Source: Tsukamurella sp. 1534 (GTDB lineage Bacteria; Actinomycetota; Actinomycetes; Mycobacteriales; Mycobacteriaceae). From it: a stretch of DNA of 64,000 nucleotides. A model generated the notes under the pieces. That model searched no databases and had not been told where the DNA came from. It was given only the letters and a program-made list of their open reading frames with translations. A program made the translations under genes and the position numbers. The number at the start of each line of letters is the position of its first letter. The stretch's first letter is position 1. Shown one piece after another: positions 8,503-22,246 of the stretch. Location of the stretch: the NCBI RefSeq assembly GCF_000312385.1, contig NZ_HE997626.1, forward strand, positions 1,129,571-1,193,570, in the 5' to 3' direction.

Positions 8503-9961
8503 CTACCGCTGCGGTGCGGTGGTGGGCACGATCGGCGCGGGCAGCGCCGACTCGCCCATGAGGAACCGGTCGACGGCGGCGGCGGCGCTGCGGCCCTCGG
8601 CGATGGCCCACACGATGAGCGACTGGCCGCGGCCGGCGTCGCCGGCGACGAACACGCCGGGCACCGTCGACTGGAAGTCGTCGCCGCGCGCCACGTTGCC
8701 GCGGTCGGAGTACTCGACGCCCAGCTTGTCGAGGAGGTCGTCGCGCTGCGGGCCGACGAAGCCCATCGCGAGCAACACGAGATCGGCCTCGAGGGTGAAG
8801 TCGGAACCCTCGACCTTCTCGAACTTCCCGGCCTCCATCGTCACCTCGTAGGCCTTGAGCCCGGTGACCTTTCCGTCCTCGCCGACGAACTGCTCGGTGC
8901 TGACGGAGAACACGCGCTCGCCGCCCTCCTCGTGGGCCGAGCTGATGCGGTACATCAGCGGGTAGGTCGGCCACGGGGTGGATTCGGCGCGCTCACGCGG
9001 CGGGACCGGCATGATCTCGAACTGGTGCACGCTCTCGGCGCCCTGGCGCAGCGAGGTGCCCAGGCAGTCCGCGCCGGTGTCGCCGCCGCCGATGATGACG
9101 ACCTTCTTGTCCTTGGCGTGGATCGGCGGCAGGCCGTCCCCGTCGGTCACGTCGTCGCCCACCGCGGCGCGGTTGGCCCACGGCAGGAACTCCATGGCCT
9201 GGTGGATGCCGTCCAGCTCGCGGCCGGGGATCGGCAGGTCGCGGCCCACGGTGGAGCCGTTGGCCAGGACCACGGCGTCGAAGTCCTCGCGGAGCTGCTC
9301 GACGGTGACGTCGACGCCCACGTTGACGCCGGCCTTGAAGATCGTGCCCTCGGCGTTCATCTGGGCGAGGCGGCGGTCGATGTGCCGCTTCTCCATCTTG
9401 AACTCGGGGATGCCGTAGCGCAGCAGGCCGCCGATGCGGTCGGCCCGCTCGAACACGGTCACGGTGTGGCCGCCGCGCGTGAGCTGCTGCGCCGCGGCGA
9501 GTCCCGCGGGGCCGGAGCCGATCACGGCGACCTTCTTGCCCGTGAGGGTGGTCGGGTGCTCGGGCGAGACCCAGCCCTCGTCGAAGGCCTTGTCGATGAG
9601 CTCGACCTCGACCTGCTTGATGGTCACCGGGTCCTGGTTGATGCCCAGGACGCAGGAGGCCTCGCACGGCGCGGGGCACAGCCGGCCGGTGAACTCCGGG
9701 AAGTTGTTCGTCGCGTGCAGGCGCTCGATGCCGTCGCGCCACCGGTCCTTGTAGACCAGGTCGTTCCACTCGGGGATCAGGTTCCCGAGCGGGCAACCGT
9801 TGTGGCAGAACGGGATGCCGCAGTCCATGCACCGGGAGGCCTGCTTGCGCAGGGTGCCCCCGTCGAACGGCTTGTAGACCTCGTTCCAGTCCAGCAGTCG
9901 GAGCGGGACCGGCCGGCGGACCGGCAGCTCACGCGAGGTGTTCTTCAGAAAGCCCTGGGGA

Positions 9962-9969
<8 letters not shown>
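8503..9969 (-). CDS. gltD: Glutamate synthase, small subunit
   Basis: 488 residues from a GTG start inside the end of gltB (8-bp overlap), so the two are translationally coupled. N-terminal cysteine clusters ([17 protein letters not shown] and CPAPCEASC) bind the two [4Fe-4S] clusters. An FAD site ([13 protein letters not shown]) and an NADPH site (GGGDTGADC) follow, then the C-terminal FAD loop ([19 protein letters not shown]). The subunit passes electrons from NADPH to the large subunit for reductive transfer of glutamine amide to 2-oxoglutarate, giving two glutamates. The length and motifs are complete. Confidence 0.95.
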
Positions 9970-14569
<4,600 letters not shown>

Positions 14570-14670
14570 CGAAAACCTGCCTTAACGCGGCGCCTCACGG
14601 CGGAACGGGTTCTTACAAGGGCGGTGGCCCTGGACAGGACTCACCTCAGGCATCGTTGGCTGTGCCGCAA

Positions 14671-14699
14671 ATTCTAGTTTCCTCGACCTGATTCACCAA
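14671..14699 (-). promoter_or_regulatory. Putative gltB promoter
   Basis: On the minus strand TTGGTG and TAGAAT are separated by exactly 17 bases, a good housekeeping-sigma promoter. It would give a leader of roughly 95 bases before gltB. The surrounding stretch is AT-richer than its neighbours. No regulator site is obvious. Confidence 0.55.
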
Positions 14700-14786
14700 A
14701 TAAAAGGCTGACCTAACCCGCCTTGACCTGGAGGGACGCCGAGTATCCGGGGTGCTTCGACTGGGTTTCCGCTAGGTTTCCCGGAC

Positions 14787-15566
14787 GTGACCGGAAGCGA
14801 TTCCCGCGAGTTGCTCACCGCGGGCCCCGCGCTCGCGGTGGCGCTCGTGGCGCTCGCCCTCGCGGGCGCAGCCGTCGCGTGGCTGGGCCGGACCGGATAC
14901 GGCGCCGCGATCCTCGGTTCGACGGTGCGCGCGACCATCCAGCTCGGGGCGCTCGGGATGGCGCTGAGCCTCATCGTGCGGAGCCTGTGGTTCACGGCCG
15001 TGTTCGTGGCGCTGATGGGCGCGACGGCCGGGTGGACCGCGACGCGGCGGATCGTCGGGAGGCTGCCGCGGTGGCCCGAGATCGCGCTGACCACGGCCGC
15101 GGTCGCCGTGCCGTCGGCGGCGCTGGCGGCGGTGCTCATCGCCGCCGGGGTGCTGCCGGCGGCGGGGATCGCGGTGATCCCGGTGGTGGGCAGCGGATTC
15201 GGCGCCGCGATGACGGCGGCGGGCCTGGCCGGGAAGCGGGCACTCGAGGAGCTGTCCGCGCGGCGCGGAGAGGTGGAGGCCGGGCTGGCCCTGGGCATGG
15301 AGCCGGTGACGGTCCGGCTGGAGGTGTGCCGGCCCGCCGCGGCGACGGCGCTCGTCCCCGCGCTGGACCAGACGCGGACCGTGGGGCTGGTGACGATCCC
15401 CGGCGCGTTCGTGGGCATGGTGCTCGGCGGCGCGTCGCCGCTGGCGGCGGCGATCATGCAGCTGTACGTGCTCGGGGCGATCCTCGCGGTCGCACCTATC
15501 GCCGTGGTCGCGGTGACCCTCGTGGCGGCACGCGGGTGGTACGAGGCCGGCCCCCACCCCTTCTGA
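14787..15566 (+). CDS. FetB/UPF0014-family ABC transporter permease
   Basis: 259 residues from a GTG start with about seven hydrophobic segments. The signature stretch VPALDQTRTVGLVTIPGAFVGMVLGG is the family hallmark (compare the NSMMVVGLVSLPGMMTG region of FetB). FetA-FetB of Escherichia coli is an ABC exporter linked to iron tolerance; plant and other bacterial relatives are linked to metal tolerance. No adjacent ATP-binding subunit is encoded, the flanking genes being gltB (divergent) and an HNH protein, so the ATPase partner must be elsewhere or the gene is an orphan. Confidence 0.8.
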   Translation: MTGSDSRELLTAGPALAVALVALALAGAAVAWLGRTGYGAAILGSTVRATIQLGALGMALSLIVRSLWFTAVFVALMGATAGWTATRRIVGRLPRWPEIALTTAAVAVPSAALAAVLIAAGVLPAAGIAVIPVVGSGFGAAMTAAGLAGKRALEELSARRGEVEAGLALGMEPVTVRLEVCRPAAATALVPALDQTRTVGLVTIPGAFVGMVLGGASPLAAAIMQLYVLGAILAVAPIAVVAVTLVAARGWYEAGPHPF

Positions 15567-15670
15567 GGATGATCCGACATTTCGCGGGAGGCGGAACGCT
15601 CTGCGGGCGAGAAGGATTCCGCCCGTATTTGAGGTAGCAATAGCCGTGCGTGCGGAGTAGACTCGAATGT

Positions 15671-17635
15671 ATGAGCACAGCAGACGATGGATTCGAACAC
15701 GGGAGGGCGGTCCGCCGGCCGCTGCCTCCCGAGTTCGGGGACGTCGCCGGCCTGGATGCGGCCGCCCTGCTGGCCGACCTGCGCTCGGTGCTCGTCGAAG
15801 CGAACCGGTTGGAGGCAAGGAAGAACGCGGTGCTCTCCCAACTGTTCGCGGTCCGTGACGATGCCCGACGGTGCCGGGCCGAGTCCGATCGCCGGTTCGT
15901 CGGGGACTGGGACGAGTTGGTCGCCGAGGCGGGTGCGGTGCTGCAGGTGGGGCGGGGCGGTGCCTCGGCGGCCGTGCACCGCGGCCTGGACCTCCGCGAA
16001 CGCCTCCCGCACGTTTTCGCGGTCTGCACCACCGGCATCGTGACCACCCAACAGCTCTACGCCGTCCTGCGCTATGCGTCGGCGATCATCGACGACCGCG
16101 TGCTGCATGAATTCGACGTCCGCATGGCCGCCTGGCTCTCCGGCACTCTCGCCGACCCCGATGTCGCGGTGACCGCGTCGGCGGTGGAGGAGGCCGCGAA
16201 GCAGATCCTGGTGCGGATCGACATCGACGCCGTGCCGCAGGTGCCGGAGAAGAAGCCCCGCTTCGGGATCGACATGCATGCGCGGGCGGACGGCACGGTC
16301 GATGTCGAAGCGATCATCCCGAAGGCGGACGGGATCCGGTTCGCCGGTTTGCTTGCGGACATGCTGAAGACCACCTGCCGGAAGGATCCGCGCACGCTGG
16401 GTGAGCGGCAGGTCGCCGCCCACGCGGCGTTGATCGAAGGCTACGAGACCCTCGGCTGCCAATGCTCCGACGAGGCCTGCCGGTTCAAGGAACGCAAACC
16501 CCGCACCGCTGCCGTGGCATCGGAAGTAAAAGCCCTGGCGCTGATCCTCCTCAACGAATCCGACCTCCGCACACCGGAACCCGCCGCGGCCGAACCCCAG
16601 CCCGCCACCACTGCTGCTGCGGTCGACGACGCGATCACCCTGTTCGACGAACCACCCGCCGCCGAAGACACCACGCCCGACGCAGACGACGCAGACGGCA
16701 CGGACGTCACGAACGACGCGGACAACGCAGATGGTGCGGGCGGCGTATCCGGAACAACCGGGGACATCGTCTCCGGCGACTCGGGTGCAGCGCCCGCGGC
16801 ATCTCCCCCGGACTCGCCCGCGGCGCACGAATCTCGCGAATCGACCGGCCCCGGGCTGCCCCCTGAGCCGGCACCATCGGACGCATCAGGAGGGGCGTAC
16901 GTGGTGTGCGACGAACTCGGCATCTCCGGGCCGGTCACCGCGGAGCAGGCGAACGACCTGATCGCCGACTGCGACACCACCATCCGCGTCCTCGGCAAAC
17001 GGGACTCGGTCACCGGGGAGATCCACATCGCGGGGGCCTCGGGTTACACGCCGACGCAGTATCAGCTTCTGATCATGCGGCTGACCTACCCGACGTGCGT
17101 CTTCCCCGGCTGCAGCGTGCCCTCGACCCGTTGCCAGGCCGATCACGTCGCCGAATACGACCACCGCGACCCCGCACGCGGCGGCAAAACAACAGTCGCC
17201 GGGAAACACGGCCCCGGGAACCTGGTACCGCTGTGCGGATTCCACCACCGCATCAAAACCGAAACCGGATGGCTCTCCGACATCCTCGACGACGGCACCG
17301 TCGAATGGCACCACCCGGCCGGCGGCATCTGGCTCACCCCACCCGGCGCCGCGCAGGAAATCCTGCCCGGGCTCGGGAAACTCGTCTGGGACACCCCTGC
17401 CCGCACCGAATCAGAAGAGCAGACCGAACCGCAGACCTTCGACACCCACGCCGAACACCGCGCCCAACAACGCCGCGACGAACGCACCAAGAACCGCCGC
17501 ATCCGCCTCGAGAAGGTCAAGAAGCGCGCCGAGGAACGACTCCGGAAGGAGCTGGAGCGCCAACGTAAGCAGGCCGAGGAACAGGGCGTCGAGTTCGTCC
17601 CGAACACGGAACCCGAACCCCCACCGCCCTTCTGA
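15671..17635 (+). CDS. DUF222/13E12-type HNH endonuclease-domain protein
   Basis: 654 residues. The N-terminal 250 residues form the helical DUF222 domain. A long acidic, Asp/Ala/Thr-rich linker (about residues 300-400) follows, and the C-terminus holds an HNH module: CVFPGCSVPSTRCQADHV, then NLVPLCGFHHRIKT with the zinc cysteines and catalytic His. A charged coiled-coil tail ends the protein. Such genes are multicopy in Mycobacteriales (13E12 repeat family); they are suspected selfish or phage-derived nucleases, but no target is known. I chose the ATG seven bases after a TAGACT hexamer, which suggests a leaderless mRNA. The acidic linker is longer than in many relatives. Confidence 0.85.
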   Translation: MSTADDGFEHGRAVRRPLPPEFGDVAGLDAAALLADLRSVLVEANRLEARKNAVLSQLFAVRDDARRCRAESDRRFVGDWDELVAEAGAVLQVGRGGASAAVHRGLDLRERLPHVFAVCTTGIVTTQQLYAVLRYASAIIDDRVLHEFDVRMAAWLSGTLADPDVAVTASAVEEAAKQILVRIDIDAVPQVPEKKPRFGIDMHARADGTVDVEAIIPKADGIRFAGLLADMLKTTCRKDPRTLGERQVAAHAALIEGYETLGCQCSDEACRFKERKPRTAAVASEVKALALILLNESDLRTPEPAAAEPQPATTAAAVDDAITLFDEPPAAEDTTPDADDADGTDVTNDADNADGAGGVSGTTGDIVSGDSGAAPAASPPDSPAAHESRESTGPGLPPEPAPSDASGGAYVVCDELGISGPVTAEQANDLIADCDTTIRVLGKRDSVTGEIHIAGASGYTPTQYQLLIMRLTYPTCVFPGCSVPSTRCQADHVAEYDHRDPARGGKTTVAGKHGPGNLVPLCGFHHRIKTETGWLSDILDDGTVEWHHPAGGIWLTPPGAAQEILPGLGKLVWDTPARTESEEQTEPQTFDTHAEHRAQQRRDERTKNRRIRLEKVKKRAEERLRKELERQRKQAEEQGVEFVPNTEPEPPPPF

Positions 17636-17644
17636 CGGCCGCAG

Positions 17645-17962
17645 TCAGCCGAGGAGCAGCAGCGTGAGGTCAGCCGGGACATCCGCGGAGACGGCGTGCA
17701 CCTCGCGGGCGTCGATGTGCAGGACCGCACCCGGCGTCAGCTCCATCCGCTCCCCCGCGACGGCCACCGTCACCACGCCGCGCAAGACGGACAGCAGAAT
17801 CGGTTTGGGCGCGTTGTGATCCGCGAGTTCCTGCCCGGGGCGGAAGGTGAGTTGAATGATCGTCGCTCCGGCGACCGAAGCCAGCCGCACGACGTGTGGC
17901 CGCGCACCGTCGGCCTCCTCCCCCGTAGCGAGACCCTCGACCAGGGACCAGGTTCCGCTCAT
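17645..17962 (-). CDS. Small cupin-domain protein
   Basis: 105 residues forming one cupin barrel: FRPGQELADHNAPKPILLSVLRGVVTVAVAGERMELTPGAVLHIDAREVHAVSA. The first cupin motif has a single clear His (DHNAPKP) and the second has REVHAV, so a metal site may be reduced. It starts one base after the stop of the GbsR/MarR gene (TGA-T-ATG), so the two are almost certainly one transcript and possibly coupled. It could act as a small-molecule sensor or a simple isomerase; the substrate is unknown. Confidence 0.8.
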   Translation of the reverse strand: MSGTWSLVEGLATGEEADGARPHVVRLASVAGATIIQLTFRPGQELADHNAPKPILLSVLRGVVTVAVAGERMELTPGAVLHIDAREVHAVSADVPADLTLLLLG

Positions 17963-17963
17963 A

Positions 17964-18434
17964 TCAGTGCCCGTGCTTGCGCATACGCTCTTCGCGCCAG
18001 CGCTCCAACATCGTGGGCAGCTCGCCGATCATGAACTCGAAGAAGTCCCGCATCACCGTGACCCGCTCGGCCGCCCCGCCGCCGTCCGGAAGCTCCTCCA
18101 GGCCGTCGTCGGCGATGCTCAGCCACCGTTCCAGGATCGCGTTGCGTGAGGTGAGCGCCTCGTACCAGACGTCGTCGCCCAGGCCGATCAGGGTGTGGCG
18201 GGACCCGGGCACATGGGAGCGCCGGATCATTCCCGCCTGCTCCAGGTACCCGACCGCACCGGAGACCGCACCGGCGGACACCGAGAGCTGAGCCGCGATC
18301 TCGGACGGGGTGAGCGCCCCCTCGGGGGAGGCGAGCACGGCCGAGAAGACCCTTGCCGCCATCCGCTGCATGCCCGCATCCACGAGCGACGACGCCATGT
18401 TCTCCACGAAGTTCGGCGCATCCATGCTGGTCAC
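17964..18434 (-). CDS. GbsR/MarR-family transcriptional regulator
   Basis: 156 residues with a winged helix at about 30-95 (ARVFSAVLASPEGALTPSEIAAQLSVSAGAVSGAVGYLEQAGMIRRSHVPGSRH) and a helical C-terminal part. The pattern fits the GbsR branch of the MarR superfamily. An internal ATG three codons in (MDAPNF) is an alternative start. It is divergent from an ABC exporter whose promoter contains a near-perfect 16-bp palindrome, so it probably represses both the exporter and itself until a transported compound binds. The cupin gene is co-transcribed behind it. Confidence 0.85.
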   Translation of the reverse strand: MTSMDAPNFVENMASSLVDAGMQRMAARVFSAVLASPEGALTPSEIAAQLSVSAGAVSGAVGYLEQAGMIRRSHVPGSRHTLIGLGDDVWYEALTSRNAILERWLSIADDGLEELPDGGGAAERVTVMRDFFEFMIGELPTMLERWREERMRKHGH

Positions 18435-18454
18435 AGTATCTAAACTTCCGACAC

Positions 18455-18470
18455 TTCACAAATTTCTGAA
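18455..18470. promoter_or_regulatory. Candidate GbsR-type operator overlapping the ABC promoter
   Basis: TTCACAAATTTCTGAA is palindromic at 14 of 16 positions. It lies just upstream of a TATAGC hexamer (18476-18481) that sits nine bases before the ABC ATPase ATG, which has no ribosome site and may be leaderless. A bound repressor here would cover the -35 to -10 region. Assignment to the adjacent regulator is inference. Confidence 0.5.
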
Positions 18471-18490
18471 ACAGGTATAGCGTCACCGAC

Positions 18491-19426
18491 ATGACCAACG
18501 ATGTCATCCGCGCCGAGGGCCTCACCAAGGCCTTCGGTAGCGCACACGCACTCAACGGACTCGACCTGCACGTGCCCCCCGGCGAGGTTCACGCCTTCCT
18601 CGGCCCCAACGGCGCAGGCAAGTCGACCACCATCCGCATCCTCCTGGGGCTGCTCAAGAAGACGTCGGGCACGGTCGAGCTGCTCGGCGGGGACCCCTGG
18701 CGCCAGGCCAGCGAGCTGCACCGCCGGCTCGCCTACGTCCCCGGCGACGTGACCCTGTGGCCGAACCTCTCCGGCGGAGAGATCATCGACCTCATGGGGC
18801 GCCTCCGCGGCGGCCTCGACGAGGGGCGCAAGAACGAACTCCTGGAACGCTTCTCGCTCGACCCGGCCAAGAAGGCCCGCACCTACAGCAAGGGCAACCG
18901 GCAGAAGGTGGCGCTCGTGGCCGCGTTCGCCGCCCGCGCCGAGCTCCTCATCCTCGACGAGCCCACCTCGGGCCTCGACCCGCTGATGGAGGAGGTGTTC
19001 ACGCGCTGCCTCGAGGACGCCAAGGCCGAGGGCACGTCGATCCTGCTCTCCAGCCACATCCTCTCCGAGGTGGACCGCGTCGCCGATGCGGTCACCATCA
19101 TCAAGGACGGCGCCACCGTCGAGACCGGTTCGCTCGACTCGCTGCGGCACCTGTCGCGCACGCGCGTCGAGGCCACCGTCACGCGGCCCGTCGACCTGTC
19201 GGCCACGCCGGGCGTGCACGACCTCCAGGTCGACGGTGACCGGCTCGGCTTCAGCGTGGAGGCCTCCGACCTCGGCACGGTGCTCGGCACCGTCGCCGCC
19301 GGCGGCCCCACGTCGCTGACCAGCCGTCCGCCGACGCTCGAGGAACTGTTCCTCCGCCACTACGACACCGCCGGCGGCGCGAACCCGGCCGGCACCGCGA
19401 CCAGCCGCGAGGGGGCCGCGCGATGA
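18491..19426 (+). CDS. ABC exporter, ATP-binding subunit
   Basis: 311 residues. Walker [10 protein letters not shown] (about 37-45), a signature-like YSKGNRQK, Walker [14 protein letters not shown] and the switch His in [10 protein letters not shown] are all present, so the ATPase should be active. A C-terminal extension ([10 protein letters not shown]...[17 protein letters not shown]) is typical of DrrA/CcmA-type drug or polyketide exporters. The stop overlaps the permease start by four bases (ATGA). Control by the divergent GbsR/MarR protein is likely from gene order and the palindrome between them. Confidence 0.92.
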   Translation: MTNDVIRAEGLTKAFGSAHALNGLDLHVPPGEVHAFLGPNGAGKSTTIRILLGLLKKTSGTVELLGGDPWRQASELHRRLAYVPGDVTLWPNLSGGEIIDLMGRLRGGLDEGRKNELLERFSLDPAKKARTYSKGNRQKVALVAAFAARAELLILDEPTSGLDPLMEEVFTRCLEDAKAEGTSILLSSHILSEVDRVADAVTIIKDGATVETGSLDSLRHLSRTRVEATVTRPVDLSATPGVHDLQVDGDRLGFSVEASDLGTVLGTVAAGGPTSLTSRPPTLEELFLRHYDTAGGANPAGTATSREGAAR

Positions 19427-21003
19427 CCGGCCTCGCCGCCACGCTGCGGCTGGTGCTCCGGCGCGACCGGATCCAGCTGACCGTCTGGCTCCTGCTCTAC
19501 GTGGCCATGGCCGCGTCGGCCTATTCCACGGCCGAGACCACCTACGCCGACCAGGCCTCGCTCGAATCCGCGGCCCGCGCCGCGAGCGAGAACCCCTCCC
19601 TGGTCGCGATGTTCGGCCCGGTGTACTCCGCGACGACCGGCGCGGTCGGCATGATCAAGATGGTGGTCATGATGGCCGCCGCGCTCGGCCTGCTCACCGG
19701 CCTCCTGGTGATCCGGCACACCCGCGCCGACGAGGAGTCCGGACGCCGGGAGATGTTGGGCGCCTCCGCGATCGACCGCACCGCTCCCCCGCTCGCGGCG
19801 CTCATCGAGTCCGTGGTCCTGAGCCTCGCGATCGGCGTGCTCACCGCGTTGACGCTGATCGGCATGGGCGCGGATACGACCGGCAGCATCTCGTTCGGCG
19901 CCGTGTGGGCGGCCACGGGCATCGTGTTCGCGGCGTTCGCGCTGCTCTGCGCGCAGCTCACCGAGGGCGCCCGCGCCGCGCGCGGGCTGTTCGCCTTGGG
20001 CCTCGGCGGCGCGTACCTGCTCCGGGCGCTCGGCGACGTCTCGGTGCTGCGGACCGACGGTACGCTGCCCGCCGAACCCGGCTGGGAGTCCTGGCTGTCG
20101 CCGCTGGGATGGGCGCAGCAGACCCGTCCGTTCGCCGACGACCGCGCGTGGCCCCTGCTCCCGCTTCTGGCCCTCACGATCGTGTTCGTGGCCGTGGCGC
20201 TACGGATCGCGGCGAACCGCGATCTGGGCGCCGGCATCATCCGCGTCGGGCGCGGTCGCGCGACGGCGAGCCCGCTGCTGGGCTCGGTGGGGGCGCTCAC
20301 GTGGCGCCTGCACCGCGGCCAGCTGATCGGCTGGAGCGTGGGCTTCCTCGCCGTCGGCGCCGCATTCGGCGGGATGGGCAGCGCGATCGACGATCTGGCG
20401 GGCAACGCGGGCACCCGCGAGATGCTGGAACGCCTGGGAGGGTCGGGGTCGAGCCTGCTCGACGTGTTCTTCGGAGCCGAGTTCTCCGTGATGGCGATGG
20501 CCACTGCGGCACTCGGCATCTCGATCGTCAACACCGCCTGCTCCGAGGAGGTGTCCGGCCGCGCCGAGTACCTGCTGTCGGGGCCGGTGCAGCGGCTGCG
20601 CTGGTACGCCTCCCACCTCACGGTCGCGGTGCTCGCGACGTTCGTCGCCACCCTGGCCCTCGGGGTGGGCGTCTCACTCACCGCGAACCGCCAGCTGATC
20701 GTCCCCGCGCTCGCGGCCCTGCCCGCCGTGTGGGTGATCACGGCGATCGCCGCGCTCGCCGGTGCGATCTCGGCCCGGTACTCGTCGGCGGGATGGATCG
20801 TGTTGGCCCTGTGCGTGACGATGATGGTGGCCGACGTGCTCAAGCTGCCCGACTGGGTGTCGAAACTGTCGCCGTTCAACCACGTCGCCACTCAGCCCGG
20901 GGCGGCGGTGTTCACCGGCGCCACCATGGCGCTCCTGGTGATCGCGGCCGCGGGCCTGTGCGCCGCCGCGGCTTCGGAGACGCGCCGCGACCTCGCCGCC
21001 TGA
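19423..21003 (+). CDS. ABC exporter, large membrane subunit
   Basis: 526 residues with about twelve hydrophobic segments arranged as two related halves; [16 protein letters not shown] at the N-terminus and [17 protein letters not shown] near 285 look like repeated entry motifs. This doubled ABC-2-like permease type is known from actinobacterial antibiotic and polyketide exporters, where one permease pairs with a homodimeric ATPase. It is translationally coupled to the ATPase and followed by a hairpin. The exported compound is unknown; self-protection against a toxic lipid or antibiotic is the usual guess. Confidence 0.88.
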   Translation: MTGLAATLRLVLRRDRIQLTVWLLLYVAMAASAYSTAETTYADQASLESAARAASENPSLVAMFGPVYSATTGAVGMIKMVVMMAAALGLLTGLLVIRHTRADEESGRREMLGASAIDRTAPPLAALIESVVLSLAIGVLTALTLIGMGADTTGSISFGAVWAATGIVFAAFALLCAQLTEGARAARGLFALGLGGAYLLRALGDVSVLRTDGTLPAEPGWESWLSPLGWAQQTRPFADDRAWPLLPLLALTIVFVAVALRIAANRDLGAGIIRVGRGRATASPLLGSVGALTWRLHRGQLIGWSVGFLAVGAAFGGMGSAIDDLAGNAGTREMLERLGGSGSSLLDVFFGAEFSVMAMATAALGISIVNTACSEEVSGRAEYLLSGPVQRLRWYASHLTVAVLATFVATLALGVGVSLTANRQLIVPALAALPAVWVITAIAALAGAISARYSSAGWIVLALCVTMMVADVLKLPDWVSKLSPFNHVATQPGAAVFTGATMALLVIAAAGLCAAAASETRRDLAA

Positions 21004-21088
21004 CCCGCCGCCGCGGCGACCGCCGGAACCTCGGTGGGTTTCGGCGACGACACGCCGGCGGCGACCGCAGCAGTCCACCCAGGCTCGG

Positions 21089-21111
21089 AAGGCGGCCCCA
21101 CGGGCCGCCTT
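21089..21111. terminator. Terminator-like hairpin after the ABC exporter
   Basis: AAGGCGGCCC and its exact complement enclose a three-base loop (CAC), a 10-bp GC-rich stem 86 bases after the permease stop. No T-run follows. It most likely ends the exporter transcript. Confidence 0.6.
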
Positions 21112-21345
21112 CGTCACAGCGGATGCGCGCTGGGCCTGCTCATCGGCGGCGGCTTCTTCGCATGCCTGGCGCATCTCATCGAATGAGAACCTTGAGAGTT
21201 CAACTGAGAGAAGTCAGGCAAACTTGTTGCTTCAAAGGGCCTGGAAATGACTACTGACCGCAGCGAGCGAGTCAGCTGCGGTCAGTGCATTCTCAGGATA
21301 ACAGCACGGTTGCGATTATGCATATATCTCATCGCGAGTTTTTTC
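21112..21345. other. AT-richer intergenic stretch with a perfect 12-bp hairpin
   Basis: I see no gene here. Base composition drops well below the surroundings. It holds TCTCAT-CGA-ATGAGA (21174-21188), three nearby TGAGA copies, and a perfect 12-bp inverted repeat, ACTGACCGCAGC (21253-21264) and its complement (21275-21286), with a 10-base loop. On the minus strand this hairpin lies about 60 bases past the racemase stop and could terminate that gene, but it lacks a T-run. An ATGCATATATCTCAT run and a TTTTTT tract lie between hairpin and gene. Confidence 0.6.
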
Positions 21346-22143
21346 TCACCCGTTTTTCGCATCCCGAACGCAGCGATCCAGGAGCAGCCTGCCCGCCGGG
21401 TACACCGCCAGTTCCTCCGGCAACAGGCCCGGCCGGCCGGACTCCAGCACCGCGATGACGGCACCCAACTCAGGCGGCCCACCGGGCTCCTCGCCGATCC
21501 GGCGCAGCACCTGACGCGCGACGGGCTCCGGCGAATCGAAGACCGCCACATCGCGGCCCGTCCGTTCGCGCAGCGCGGCCACGATCTCGTCCTCGACCAG
21601 CCCGTAATGGGTGCAGCCCAGCACCACCGACTCGATCTCCGGCGGGGTCAGGGCCGCGGCCTCGGCGATCGCGACGGTGACCAGTCCGGGGTCGCCCGAA
21701 TCGATCGCCTCGGCCAGCCCGTAGCACGGGATCCGGTGCGCGAGGGCCGGATCGGCGAAGGCGTCGATCAGCGACGTCTGGTACTCGCTCACCGTCGCCG
21801 CCGCGGTGGCCCAGACCGCGAAGGGGCGCCCCGTCGCACCGGCGGGCCGGATCGCGGGCACCACCCCGACCACGGGGATCGCCGGCTCGAACCGGGCGCG
21901 CGCCGCCTCCAGCGCGTACATCGAACCCGTGTTGCAGGCCACGATGATCGCGTCCACGTCGTACCGCACGGCCGACGCCGCCATGGACACCACGCATTCG
22001 GAGATCCGCGCGGGCTCGAGCAGCCCGTAGGGCATGTTGTCGGGATCGCGCGCCAGCACCAGCTCGGTATCGGGCCGCACCCGGGACAGCGCGTCGGCGT
22101 AGTTCACCATCCCGAAACCGGAGTCGATCACCGCCACGCGCAC
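21346..22143 (-). CDS. Aspartate/glutamate racemase family protein (MurI-like)
   Basis: 265 residues from a GTG. The family landmarks are present: DSGFG at 7-11, PYG at 38-40, the first catalytic cysteine in VACNTGS (Cys70) and the second in GCTHYG (Cys177, with His179). The length is normal. Compared with housekeeping glutamate racemases the N-terminal loop is unusual (DSGFGMVNYADALSRV in place of DSGVGGLTV), and no cell-wall genes surround it, so it may be a second, divergent racemase rather than the essential MurI. D-glutamate or another D-amino acid is the expected product. Confidence 0.78.
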   Translation of the reverse strand: MRVAVIDSGFGMVNYADALSRVRPDTELVLARDPDNMPYGLLEPARISECVVSMAASAVRYDVDAIIVACNTGSMYALEAARARFEPAIPVVGVVPAIRPAGATGRPFAVWATAAATVSEYQTSLIDAFADPALAHRIPCYGLAEAIDSGDPGLVTVAIAEAAALTPPEIESVVLGCTHYGLVEDEIVAALRERTGRDVAVFDSPEPVARQVLRRIGEEPGGPPELGAVIAVLESGRPGLLPEELAVYPAGRLLLDRCVRDAKNG

Positions 22144-22246
22144 GCCTACAGAGCCTAGCCGGTGAACCACGCCCGGAAGACGGTGGTCGGGTCCTCGCGG
22201 CGGTGGCCGACGTCGCCGCCCAGCAGTCGCGCAGTGTCCCACGCGT

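Noticed and set aside
21247-22158. A 303-codon plus-strand frame opposite the racemase gene
   Set aside because: Most of it is antisense shadow of the conserved racemase, and the first 30 codons cover the hairpin without family resemblance.
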